A stretch of DNA of 64,000 bases, taken from contig DASYEQ010000087.1 of NCBI GenBank assembly GCA_036498945.1, forward strand, positions 19,237 to 83,236, written 5' to 3'. The notes below the pieces were generated by a model. It had not been told where the DNA came from. It did not search any database and saw only the letters and a program-made list of their open reading frames with translations. Position 1 is the stretch's first letter. Each line of letters starts with the position of its first letter. This document shows, in pieces, positions 42,943 to 51,092 of this stretch. The position numbers were made by a program, and so were the translations under genes. This stretch comes from JAQGMJ01 sp036498945 (lineage in GTDB: Bacteria; Pseudomonadota; Gammaproteobacteria; Burkholderiales; JAEUOS01).

Positions 42943-43722
42943 ATGAACGCCGTCGTCAGCAAGCTCAATTTCAAGCCCCTCAAGGACCGCGTCAGCACCG
43001 AGGAGTGGGAACAGCGCGTGCAACTGGCCGCCTGCTATCGCCTGGCCGCCGCGCACCGCATGACCGACCTGATCCACACCCACATCTCGGCGCGCGTGCC
43101 GGGTCCGGAAAATCATTTCCTGATCAACGCCTACGGCCTGATGTTCGACGAGATCACCGCCTCTTCGCTGGTGAAGGTGGACATCGACGGCAACGTGCTG
43201 GAAGACCCCACCGGCTACGGCATCAACCCCGCCGGCTACGTGATCCATAGCGCGGTGCACGCCGCGCGCCACGACGTTGCCTGCGTGATGCACACGCATA
43301 CGCGCGACGGCATCGCCGTCTCGGCGCAAAAGCAGGGCCTGCTGCCGCTCTCCCAGCATTCGATGCGCTTCTACAACCGCATTGCGTACCACGCCTACGA
43401 AGGCGTGGCGCTGGACCTGGAAGAGCGCGAGCGCCTGGTGGCCGACCTCGGCCCCCTGCAAGCGATGATCCTGCGCAACCACGGCCTGCTCACCACCGGC
43501 AAGACCGTGCGCGAAGCCTTCGACAACATGTATTACCTGGAACGCGCCTGCCAGGCGCAGATCGCCGCCATGAGCGGCGGCGCCGAGCTGACCCTGGCCC
43601 CGCCGGAAGTCGGCGAGAAGACGGCCAAGCACTTCGAGCGCACCAACCGCCCCTCCATCGGCAAGGATTGGGACGCGCTCCTGCGCATGCTCGACCGCAT
43701 GGACCCAGGCTACAAGAACTGA
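42943..43722 (+). CDS. Class II aldolase/adducin family protein
   Basis: 259 residues from ATG 42943 (CGGAGACTCCG before it). Seen: LIHTHISARVPGPENHFLIN, MFDEITASSLVKVDIDG, the metal site CVMHTHTRDGIAV with two His, and ILRNHGLLTTGKTV with the third His. Family members are zinc-dependent aldolases or decarboxylases of small hydroxy acids and sugar phosphates. A paralogue with the same layout lies at 47970-48776. Substrate unknown; the catabolic context suggests a carboxylate. Confidence 0.88.
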   Translation: MNAVVSKLNFKPLKDRVSTEEWEQRVQLAACYRLAAAHRMTDLIHTHISARVPGPENHFLINAYGLMFDEITASSLVKVDIDGNVLEDPTGYGINPAGYVIHSAVHAARHDVACVMHTHTRDGIAVSAQKQGLLPLSQHSMRFYNRIAYHAYEGVALDLEERERLVADLGPLQAMILRNHGLLTTGKTVREAFDNMYYLERACQAQIAAMSGGAELTLAPPEVGEKTAKHFERTNRPSIGKDWDALLRMLDRMDPGYKN

Positions 43723-44029
43723 GCTGAGAAAAGCAAACCCTGCTTTTGTCCGGCTTGTATTGCGGTCCATCCCTTGGCCGTGCACCGCAGTACAAAAAAA
43801 TTGGGGTCAGCGTACTTCTGCGGTTTTATCGCAAAAATACGCTGACCCCAATTTTTTGGAGGTGCGAAGTGAAACAATCCCGCGCCCTTCAGCCGGAAAA
43901 ACCCCTCGGCACCCCCGTGTAGTCCCCCGCCGACACCCAATTCCGCCCCCAGGCGACTGGCCCCGCCCGCCTCCGCTTCATACACTGCTGCCGCATCCTC
44001 CCTTGAAATTTTGGGGATCGGACCCGACT
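43723..44029. other. 307-bp intergenic region carrying a palindromic repeat
   Basis: Holds the REPIN-like palindrome at 43795-43857 and otherwise no recognisable gene. The DNA after the palindrome (43860-44029) should contain the promoter of the topoisomerase gene; no clear hexamers were seen. Confidence 0.5.
43795..43857. repeat. REPIN-like palindrome, TTGGGGTCAG family, also terminator-like
   Basis: Perfect 20-bp arms (AAAAAATTGGGGTCAGCGTA and its complement) flank a 23-base centre that contains a small GCG/CGC hairpin. Both outer ends finish in A6/T6, so transcripts from either side end in a stem followed by a T run. A related copy lies at 47866-47954. The TTGGGGTCAG core is typical of palindromes mobilised by REP-associated tyrosine transposases; no such gene is in the window. 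Confidence 0.8.
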
Positions 44030-45259
44030 ATGCAGCCCATGAGCACCTCCAGCGCCGGCCCCGCCGGCCTTCCCCCCAAGACGTTGCGCAAGGCGGAACT
44101 GCGCTACGTCGATGACAGCTGCCCCGGCATCCGCCGCAAGCGGCTGAGGGGAAGGTTTGCCTTTTTCGACCCGAAAGGCACGCGTATCAAGGACGAAGAG
44201 GAAATCCGCCGCATCAACAAGCTGGCGGTGCCGCCGGCCTATACCGACGTGTGGATCTGCCCCGACCCGCGCGGCCACCTGCAGGCCACCGGGCGCGATG
44301 CGCGCGGGCGCAAGCAATACCGCTATCACGCGCGCTGGCGCGAACTGCGCGATGCCGACAAGTACGGCCGCCTGCTGGAATTCGGTCAGGCGTTGCCGCG
44401 CATCCGCACGCGTGTGAAGCGCGACTTGAAGCTCGACGGCATGCCGCGCGACAAGGTGCTGGCGACCATCGTGCACCTGCTCGACGTCACGCTGATCCGC
44501 GTCGGCAACGAGGAATACGCGCGCGCCAATCGCAGCTTTGGCCTGACCACCCTGCGCCGCCGCCATGTGGAAGCCAATGAGCGCGAGGTAAATTTCCGTT
44601 TTCGCGGCAAGAGCGGCGTGGAGCACGACGTGCGAGTGCGTGACGCGCGCGTCGCCGCCATCGTGCGCCAGTGCCTCGCCATTCCCGGCAAGTCGCTGTT
44701 CCAGTACGTCGATGAGAAGGGCGAGCGCCGCGGCATCGACGCGGCGGACGTCAACGATTACCTGCGCGAGATTTCCGGTGCCGAATTTTCCGCCAAGGAC
44801 TACCGCACCTGGGCCGGCAGCGCGCTGGCCCTGGCGCGCCTGTCCGACCTCGCCTTCGAAACCCAGCGCGAGGCGAAAAGCCATGTCGTGGCCACCCTGC
44901 GCGACGTCGCGCAGCGCCTGGGCAACACGCCGGCGGTCTGCCGCAAGGCCTACGTGCACCCCGAGGTGTTGCAGGCCTTCAGCAGCGGGCGCCTGCATGA
45001 AGGCATAGGCGCCGCCAGGCTGGACCGCCGCCTGCGTCGCGAAGAAGCGCGCCTGCTGGCCTTTTTGCATGAAGCGCAAGGCCGCGCACGCAAGCCGCTG
45101 GCGCAGCAACTGGCCGAATCTGTGAAGGCGCACCAGGAGGCGAAAGCGACGCCGGTGAACGGTGCGCCCAAGCATCCTGCCACCGCAACTGCACGCAGGC
45201 GCGCCTTGCACTCGCGCGTCAGCATACGCAGCAGCCGGGGCAAGGCCGCCGCGCACTGA
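44030..45259 (+). CDS. DNA topoisomerase IB
   Basis: 409 residues, poxvirus/bacterial-type TopIB that nicks one strand and relaxes supercoils. Seen: the N-terminal domain with FAFFDPKGTRI and PPAYTDVWICPDPRGHLQATG, then LIRVGNEEYARANRSFGLTTL and DYRTWAGSALAL with conserved Arg and His-region residues, and the nucleophile Tyr308 in CRKAYVHPEVL. The C-terminal tail is basic and low complexity. The start is ATG 44030 or 44039. It stands alone between a palindromic repeat and an acyl-CoA synthetase gene. Confidence 0.93.
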   Translation: MQPMSTSSAGPAGLPPKTLRKAELRYVDDSCPGIRRKRLRGRFAFFDPKGTRIKDEEEIRRINKLAVPPAYTDVWICPDPRGHLQATGRDARGRKQYRYHARWRELRDADKYGRLLEFGQALPRIRTRVKRDLKLDGMPRDKVLATIVHLLDVTLIRVGNEEYARANRSFGLTTLRRRHVEANEREVNFRFRGKSGVEHDVRVRDARVAAIVRQCLAIPGKSLFQYVDEKGERRGIDAADVNDYLREISGAEFSAKDYRTWAGSALALARLSDLAFETQREAKSHVVATLRDVAQRLGNTPAVCRKAYVHPEVLQAFSSGRLHEGIGAARLDRRLRREEARLLAFLHEAQGRARKPLAQQLAESVKAHQEAKATPVNGAPKHPATATARRRALHSRVSIRSSRGKAAAH

Positions 45260-45523
45260 AGCGGCACGCGAACGACAGCGGACGGCGGGCCACTCGTCCG
45301 CTACCCCCCGTTGAAGCAGGCGCGCCAGCCGCCACCCCACCGCCTTTCTGGCGTGGGCCGGGCGGAAACTCTTCCTGTCCGGCTGCACGCAATGCCGCCT
45401 TCATGAATCGGTGCAACCTTCGCTCGGCGCGAGTCTTGCCATGTGCGCCTCGCTCGGTCCATGGCACTCCGCGCGCCGGACGCGGGTCGTGTGACAATGT
45501 GCGCAAACGACAACGGAGACACC

Positions 45524-47038
45524 ATGGGTTACAACCTCGCCGAATTCCTGTCGCGCAGCGCACGCGCCTACCCGGCGCGGCCGGCGCTGGCCGCGGGTGC
45601 AGGCGCGGTGGCGGATTACGCGGACTTCGCCCGGCGCGTGGCCTCGCTCGCCACTTCCCTGCGTTCGCTCGGGCTTACGGACGGCGCGCGCATCGCCGTG
45701 GCGGCGGGCAATTGCATCGCGTATATCGAGCTGATGTTCGCCGCCTGGCACGCGGGCCTGGCGATCGTGCCGATCCACTCCAAGCTGCACCCGAAGGAGC
45801 TGGCCTATATTTTCGAGAACAGCGGCGCCGGCGCGGTGTTCGGCAGCGCCGGCACCATCGCGCGGGTGAGCGAAGGCGCGCGCCTGGCGGGGCTTGCGCG
45901 CGTGTTCGAGATCGGCACGCGCGAATTCGAGGCGCTGTATGCCGCGCCGCCGCTGCCGATGAGCCTGCGCGGTGGCGACGAGCTGGCGTGGCTCTTCTAC
46001 ACCAGCGGCACCACCGGCCGGCCAAAGGGCGTGATGCTGTCGCACGCCAATCTCGCGCAAATGGTGCTGCACTACGCGGCGGACGTCGACACCATCGCGC
46101 CGACCGACAGCATCCTGCATGCCGCGCCGCTGTCGCACGGCTCCGGCCTCTACGTGCTGCCGCACGTGGCGCAGGCGGCGTGCAACGTGGTGACCGAATC
46201 GGGCGGCTTCGAAGCGGCGGAGATATTTTCGCTGTGGCGCGCGCATGCGGGCGTCGGCATGTTCGCCGCGCCCACCATGATCAAGCGCCTGATCGACGCG
46301 CCGGAATTAGGCGACCCGGCCAATCTGAAGACCATCGTCTACGGCGGTGGGCCGATGTACCCCTCCGACCTGCAGCAGGCGCTGGCGCGCTTCGGGCCGC
46401 ACTTTGTCGAGATCTACGGCCAGGGCGAATCACCGATGACCATCACCGCCAAGGCGAAGTCGCTGCACACGGAAACCGATCATCCGCGCTACTTCGAGCG
46501 CATGCGCTCGGTGGGCCGCACCTTCGCCGGGCTGGAGGTGATGATCGCCGACAGCGACGACCGGCCGCTGCCGGCGGGCGAGCTGGGCGAGATCTGCGTG
46601 CGCGGCGCGGTGGTGATGCGCAGCTACTGGCAGAACCCGCAAGCCAGCGAACAGACGCTGCGCGGCGGCTGGCTACACACCGGCGACATCGGCGTGCTGG
46701 ATGAGGAAGGTTTCCTCACGCTGAAAGATCGCTCGAAGGACCTGATCATCTCCGGCGGCAGCAACATCTATCCGCGCGAAGTCGAGGAAGCCCTGCTGCT
46801 GCACCCGGCGGTCTCCGAAGTTTCGGTGGTGGGCCGGCCGCACGCGGAATGGGGCGAGGAGGTGGTGGCCTTCGTGGTGGCGCGCGCCGGCAAGCAGGCT
46901 TCCGCCGCCACGCTGGACGCGCATTGCCTGGAACACATGGCGCGCTTCAAGCGGCCGAAGGAATACCACGTGGTCGAGGCGCTGCCGAAGAACGAAGCGG
47001 GCAAGGTGCTGAAGACGGCGCTGCGCGAACTGCTCTAG
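45524..47038 (+). CDS. Acyl-CoA synthetase, AMP-binding family
   Basis: 504 residues from ATG 45524 (CGGAGACACC before it). ANL motifs are intact: LFYTSGTTGRPKGVMLSH (P-loop), IYGQGESPMTI, GWLHTGDIGVLDEEG, DRSKDLIISGGSNIYPREVEE and the late PKNEAGKVLKTALREL with the catalytic Lys. It activates a carboxylic acid as its CoA thioester. Chain length is that of a medium-chain, aromatic or malonyl-type ligase, and specificity cannot be read. It converges on the Hyi-like gene. Confidence 0.9.
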   Translation: MGYNLAEFLSRSARAYPARPALAAGAGAVADYADFARRVASLATSLRSLGLTDGARIAVAAGNCIAYIELMFAAWHAGLAIVPIHSKLHPKELAYIFENSGAGAVFGSAGTIARVSEGARLAGLARVFEIGTREFEALYAAPPLPMSLRGGDELAWLFYTSGTTGRPKGVMLSHANLAQMVLHYAADVDTIAPTDSILHAAPLSHGSGLYVLPHVAQAACNVVTESGGFEAAEIFSLWRAHAGVGMFAAPTMIKRLIDAPELGDPANLKTIVYGGGPMYPSDLQQALARFGPHFVEIYGQGESPMTITAKAKSLHTETDHPRYFERMRSVGRTFAGLEVMIADSDDRPLPAGELGEICVRGAVVMRSYWQNPQASEQTLRGGWLHTGDIGVLDEEGFLTLKDRSKDLIISGGSNIYPREVEEALLLHPAVSEVSVVGRPHAEWGEEVVAFVVARAGKQASAATLDAHCLEHMARFKRPKEYHVVEALPKNEAGKVLKTALRELL

Positions 47039-47049
47039 GCCGCGCGCGC

Positions 47050-47844
47050 TCAGTTGCCGTTGCCCTCGCGCAGGCGGTGCAGCCAGGCCAGGCCTTCCGA
47101 GGTGCCGCCGCGCGGGCGGTATTCGCATCCGGCCCAGCCGGCGTAGCCGAGCTCGTCGAGCACGCCGAACAGGTGGGCGTAGTTGAGTTCGCCGGTGTCG
47201 GGCTCGTGGCGCTCGGGCACGCCGGCGATCTGTATGTGGCCGACGCGGCCAGTGGGAAGGTAATGCCGCAGCTTGATCTCGACGTCACCTTCGACGATCT
47301 GGCAGTGGTACAGGTCCATCATCACCTGCACGTGCGGCGAGCCCACCTGCTCGATCAGCGCGTGCGCCTCGTCCTGGCGGTTGATCAGGTAGCCGGGGCT
47401 GTCGCGCAGGTTGATCGGCTCGATCAGCACCTTGCGGCCGGCAGCGCCGGCCTGCTCCGCTGCCCAGGCGAGGTTGGCGGCATAGGTGAACAGCAGGCGT
47501 TCGCGCTCGGCGCCGGGCGGCGCGATGCCGGCCATGGTGTGCAGGCAGGGGCAGTCGAGCGCCTCCGCGTATTCGAGCGCGCGCAAAAAACCGTCGCGGA
47601 ATTCGGCCTCGCGCCCGGGCAAGGCGCCGATGCCGCGTTCCCGCGGGTTGGCACGCGGGGTGGCGTTGAAAACGGCGAGCGCCAGGCCGTAGTCGGCAAG
47701 GCGGTTGGCGATCTCGGCGGCGGGGTAAGCGTAGGGGAAGAAGAACTCGACCGCCTTGAAGCCGTCGCGCGCGGCCAGGGCGAAGCGGTCGAGGAAATCC
47801 GCTTCGGGGTAGAGGAAGACGAGGTTGGCGGCGAAGCGTGGCAT
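47050..47844 (-). CDS. hyi: Hydroxypyruvate isomerase-like TIM-barrel protein
   Basis: 264 residues from ATG 47844, preceded by GGAG; an in-frame GTG lies at 47853. Matches the Hyi/OtnI group of the AP-endonuclease-2 superfamily: MPRFAANLVFLYPEADFLDR, GFKAVEFFFPYAYPA, LIEPINLRDSPGYLI with a metal-binding Glu, VMMDLYHCQIVEGD and GHIQIAGVPERHEPDTGELN. It isomerises hydroxypyruvate/tartronate semialdehyde or 2-oxo-tetronate. It is followed on the same strand, after a palindrome, by a class II aldolase gene, which recalls tetronate pathways; a kinase is missing here. Confidence 0.86.
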   Translation of the reverse strand: MPRFAANLVFLYPEADFLDRFALAARDGFKAVEFFFPYAYPAAEIANRLADYGLALAVFNATPRANPRERGIGALPGREAEFRDGFLRALEYAEALDCPCLHTMAGIAPPGAERERLLFTYAANLAWAAEQAGAAGRKVLIEPINLRDSPGYLINRQDEAHALIEQVGSPHVQVMMDLYHCQIVEGDVEIKLRHYLPTGRVGHIQIAGVPERHEPDTGELNYAHLFGVLDELGYAGWAGCEYRPRGGTSEGLAWLHRLREGNGN

Positions 47845-47865
47845 GGCTCTCACTCCGCAATCAAA

Positions 47866-47954
47866 AAATAATTGGGGTCAGAGTCATTTTGCAACGCCAG
47901 CGATGACGCGCGCTGCTTGCTGACCAAGCAAACATGACTCTGCCCCAATTATTT
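47866..47954. repeat. REPIN-like palindrome, TTGGGGTCAG family, second copy
   Basis: Left arm AATAATTGGGGTCAGAGTCA and right arm TGACTCTGCCCCAATTATT pair with a single-base deletion in the right arm. A centre of about 40 bp lies between. It sits in the gap between the Hyi-like gene start and the end of the class II aldolase gene. Core sequence and size relate it to the copy at 43795. Confidence 0.75.
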
Positions 47955-47969
47955 TGGCAGCGCGCCTTA

Positions 47970-48776
47970 TTACTCTTTATACGACGGATCGCGCCGGTCG
48001 AGCATGCGCTTGAGCGCCGGCCATTCGCGCGTGCCGTGCGGCGGGAACTTGCCGTTCTTGTCCGGCGTGGGCGCGCGGCGCAATTGCTGGAAGGTGTGGT
48101 CGATGATCGCCTGCGGCGGGTACTGCATCTTCGAATTCGCCGACATGGTCAGCAATTGCGTGACGCAGGCTTTTTCCAGGCGCGCGATGTTGGTGAAGGC
48201 TTCGCCGATGGTGCTGCCGACCGAGAGCAGGCCGTGGTTGCGCAGGATCATCACGTCGCGGTCAGCCAGATCGGCAACCAGGCGTGCGCGCTCGTCCACG
48301 TCGACGGCAACGCCTTCGAAGTCGTGATACGCCACGCTGCCGTAAAAACGCATCGCCGTCTGGTTCAGCGGCAGCAGGCCGCATTCGAGCGCGGCCACCG
48401 CCATGCCGGCGGGGGTGTGGGTGTGCAGCACGCAGGCGACGTCATGCCGCGCGCCGTGGATCGCCGAGTGGATCACGTAGCCGGGCAGGTTGAGGTTGTA
48501 TTCCTCGTGCGGGTTGTAGAGCACCGTGCCGTCGAGGGTCACCTTCAGCAGGCTGGAGGCGGTGATCTCCTCGTACATCATGCCGAAGGGATTGATCAGG
48601 AACTCGTCGTCGGTGCCGGGCACGCGCGCGGAAATGTGGTTGAGGATGCCGTCGCCCATGTCGAACAGGTCGACCAGGCGGTAGCAGGCGGCGAGGTCGA
48701 CGCGCATCTGCCATTCGGCTTCGGAGAATTGCGCCGGCGCGCGGCCGACTTCCTTGAGTTGCGGGGTGGGGCTCAT
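47970..48776 (-). CDS. Class II aldolase/adducin family protein (paralogue)
   Basis: 268 residues from ATG 48776. Motifs run parallel to the copy at 42943: ILNHISARVPGTDDEFLIN, MYEEITASSLLKVTLDG, CVLHTHTPAGMAV and ILRNHGLLSVGSTIGEAF. The metal-binding histidines are present. The two proteins differ enough in their ends and loops to be separate paralogues rather than a recent duplication. It is followed by nothing on this strand until the repeat and the Hyi-like gene; a Bug protein gene lies 32 bp upstream. Confidence 0.88.
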   Translation of the reverse strand: MSPTPQLKEVGRAPAQFSEAEWQMRVDLAACYRLVDLFDMGDGILNHISARVPGTDDEFLINPFGMMYEEITASSLLKVTLDGTVLYNPHEEYNLNLPGYVIHSAIHGARHDVACVLHTHTPAGMAVAALECGLLPLNQTAMRFYGSVAYHDFEGVAVDVDERARLVADLADRDVMILRNHGLLSVGSTIGEAFTNIARLEKACVTQLLTMSANSKMQYPPQAIIDHTFQQLRRAPTPDKNGKFPPHGTREWPALKRMLDRRDPSYKE

Positions 48777-48808
48777 GAGTGTTCCTCGCTGCGGTTCGTG
48801 CCTACAGT

Positions 48809-49798
48809 TTACTGCTTGGGAATGCCGGCGCGCTCGATCACCGGCCCCCATTTGGCCTGGTCGGCGCGGTACAGCGCCTTCAGTTCCTCCGGCGAGCCGG
48901 CGTGCGGCTCGATGCCGAGATTGCGAAAGCTTGCGGCCAGCGCCGGCACCGCCAGCGCGCGGGCGATCTCGCGGTTCAGCTTGAGCACGATGTCGCGCGG
49001 CACCCCGGCGGGGGCGACGATGCCGTTCCACGATTCCGACGCATAGCCGGCCAGCACGCCGCCGGATTCGGCAACCGTCGGCACATCGGGCAGGTAGGAG
49101 ATGCGCTTGGGCGCGGTGACGGCAACGGCGCGCAGCGCGCCGCCGCGGATCTGGCCCAGCACACCGGTGGTGGTTTCGACCGCCGCCTGCACCTGCGCGC
49201 CGCGCAGCGCGCCGATCAGGTCGCCGGTGGTCTTGAAGGGCACCACCGGCACGGTGAGCTTGGAGGTGGTGACGAACAGCTGCGCCGAGAGATTCTGTGC
49301 GCTACCGGTGCTGATGGTACCGATGTTGAAATGGTCCGGCGCGCGCCTGGCGGCGGCAAGTACGTCGGCCACCGTCTTGAGTTCGCTCTTCTGGTCGACC
49401 ACCAGCACGAAGCCGAAGGTACCGATGGGCGAGATCATGGTGAAGCTTTCCACCGGGTCGTAAGGCAGCGATTTGAACAGGAAGGGGCTGAAGGCATTCT
49501 GCCCGCTGGACAAGGCCAGGGTATAGCCATCCGGCGCGGCGCGCGATACCGCCTGCGCGGCGGTGATGCCGCCGGCGCCCGGCAGGTTTTCCACCACCAC
49601 GCTCTGGCCCATCGACTCCGCCATCTTCTGCCCGAGGGCGCGCGTCACCGTGTCGCCCAGGCCGCCGGGACCGAAGCCAACCACGATGTGGATGGGACGC
49701 GAGGGAAAGGCATCGGCGTGCGCGGGCGCGGCGGCAGCACATGCCAGCGCGGCGGCGCAGAGGAGGAATGAACGTAGAGGCCGCAGGCGCGGATGCAT
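48809..49798 (-). CDS. Bug/TctC-family periplasmic substrate-binding protein
   Basis: 329 residues with a clear signal peptide (FLLCAAALACAAAAPAHA). The mature part begins FPSRPIHIVVGFGPGGLGD and has VENLPGAGGITAAQAV and APDGYTLALSSGQNAFS, typical of Bug proteins. No permease neighbours. It is probably cotranscribed with the class II aldolase and Hyi-like genes, so its ligand may be a hydroxycarboxylate fed to them (inference). The 159 bp upstream should hold the promoter. Confidence 0.9.
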   Translation of the reverse strand: MHPRLRPLRSFLLCAAALACAAAAPAHADAFPSRPIHIVVGFGPGGLGDTVTRALGQKMAESMGQSVVVENLPGAGGITAAQAVSRAAPDGYTLALSSGQNAFSPFLFKSLPYDPVESFTMISPIGTFGFVLVVDQKSELKTVADVLAAARRAPDHFNIGTISTGSAQNLSAQLFVTTSKLTVPVVPFKTTGDLIGALRGAQVQAAVETTTGVLGQIRGGALRAVAVTAPKRISYLPDVPTVAESGGVLAGYASESWNGIVAPAGVPRDIVLKLNREIARALAVPALAASFRNLGIEPHAGSPEELKALYRADQAKWGPVIERAGIPKQ

Positions 49799-49957
49799 GG
49801 GTTTGTCTCGTTGGTTGTTGCGCGCCCGGGAAAAAGTTTCTCGGGAGGTGTCGAGGAGCGGCGCGTGCAGACATTCTACGATGCGCCGCCTCTGTGCAGC
49901 CGCATACGGCGCATAAACCTGTTATGCGCGCCGCGCATAGCCGGCGGCGCCTGCGCT

Positions 49958-50218
49958 TCACTTCTTCGCGAATTTCTTCCAGTAAGTGAACTCGGCCTCG
50001 TGGCATTCAAGGTCCACCTCGGCTACCCGCAATTGCAGGCGCTCCTGCACGTCGGCCACCGCCTTGTTATAGACCGCCGGGCCGATCTCCTCGAGGAAGA
50101 AGCCGAGCAGCGCGCCGGCCTGCAGGTTGCCGATGCGCTCCTCCATGTTTTCCTCGAAGTAGCGCTCGATGGAGGCGATCGCCTGCGTGCGCAATTCCTT
50201 TTCGAGTTCGATCGCCAT
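49958..50218 (-). CDS. DUF2164 family protein
   Basis: 86 residues starting MAIELEKELRTQAIASIERY and containing FEENMEERIGNLQAGALLGFF and YNKAVADVQERLQLRVAEVD. This is the conserved small DUF2164 family of proteobacteria, function unknown, cytoplasmic, helical. The ATG lies one base after the phhA stop, so translation is coupled to phhA. The frame stays open further upstream inside phhA, but that extension is Arg-rich shadow. Confidence 0.85.
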   Translation of the reverse strand: MAIELEKELRTQAIASIERYFEENMEERIGNLQAGALLGFFLEEIGPAVYNKAVADVQERLQLRVAEVDLECHEAEFTYWKKFAKK

Positions 50219-50219
50219 G

Positions 50220-51023
50220 CTACGCCACCGCCTTTTGCGGCGCTTTTTCATCCGCCTGCAAGCGCGCGTACAGCGGCGTGAAGTCGGGGGCGGTCTCGCG
50301 CAGCAACTGGTTGAAGTCGTCGATGACGAAGTACTGGTCCTGGTAGGCGTCGATGCGGTAGTCGCTGGCCATCACCGTCATCAGGTCGAATAGCCGGCGC
50401 GCTGGCTTGTCGCTTTGCGCCGCGTAGCCGAGCTCGCCGCCGGAAGACAACAGGCCGGCGCCATAGGCGCGCACGCCGTCGCCCGACTTCATCAAGCCGA
50501 ACTCGATGGTGTACCAGTACAGCCGCGCGAGGTATTTGAGGCCATCCAGGCGCATCGCCTTCAGGCCACCCTTGCCGTATTCGCACATGTGGTCCGCGTA
50601 GACCGGGTCGAACAGGAGCGGCACGTGGCCGAAGAAATCGTGGAACACGTCGGGCTCGACGATGTAGTCGAACTCTTCCGGCGTGCGCAGCCACACGGTG
50701 ACCGGAAAGCGCCGGCTGGCGAGATGCTGGAAAAACACCTCATCAGGCACCAGCCCCGGCACCGGCACGATTTCCCAGCCGGTGGCAGCGCGCAATAATT
50801 TCGACACCGCGTCGAAACGCGGAATGCCCTGCGCCGCATCGAGCTTCGCCAGCGCGTGGTTGAACTCGGCGCAGGCCAGTTGCGGCACCAGGACACTCTG
50901 GCGCTGGTACAGGCGGCGGTACAGTGCGTGTTCGTCGGCACTGTACTTGCCCCAATGTTGCTCGACGGCGTAATCGGGGCCTGCCTGGCTGTAGTCGCCG
51001 CGCAGTTTGGTGGTGGCCTCCAT
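50220..51023 (-). CDS. phhA: Phenylalanine 4-monooxygenase
   Basis: 267 residues, normal for the bacterial single-domain enzyme. It hydroxylates phenylalanine to tyrosine with tetrahydropterin and O2. Iron ligands are visible: His128 and His133 in PDVFHDFFGHVPLL and Glu174 in YWYTIEFGLM. Other conserved blocks are QHWGKYSADEHALYRRLY and GLLSSGGELGYA. It is followed by the DUF2164 gene; no pterin carbinolamine dehydratase (phhB) gene is nearby. Confidence 0.96.
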   Translation of the reverse strand: MEATTKLRGDYSQAGPDYAVEQHWGKYSADEHALYRRLYQRQSVLVPQLACAEFNHALAKLDAAQGIPRFDAVSKLLRAATGWEIVPVPGLVPDEVFFQHLASRRFPVTVWLRTPEEFDYIVEPDVFHDFFGHVPLLFDPVYADHMCEYGKGGLKAMRLDGLKYLARLYWYTIEFGLMKSGDGVRAYGAGLLSSGGELGYAAQSDKPARRLFDLMTVMASDYRIDAYQDQYFVIDDFNQLLRETAPDFTPLYARLQADEKAPQKAVA

Positions 51024-51092
51024 GATGGCCTCACTCGTTTTCGGATGAGACCATCTTACGCTGATTGCCGCTGCGCGGCCGTCGGCGCTTTC

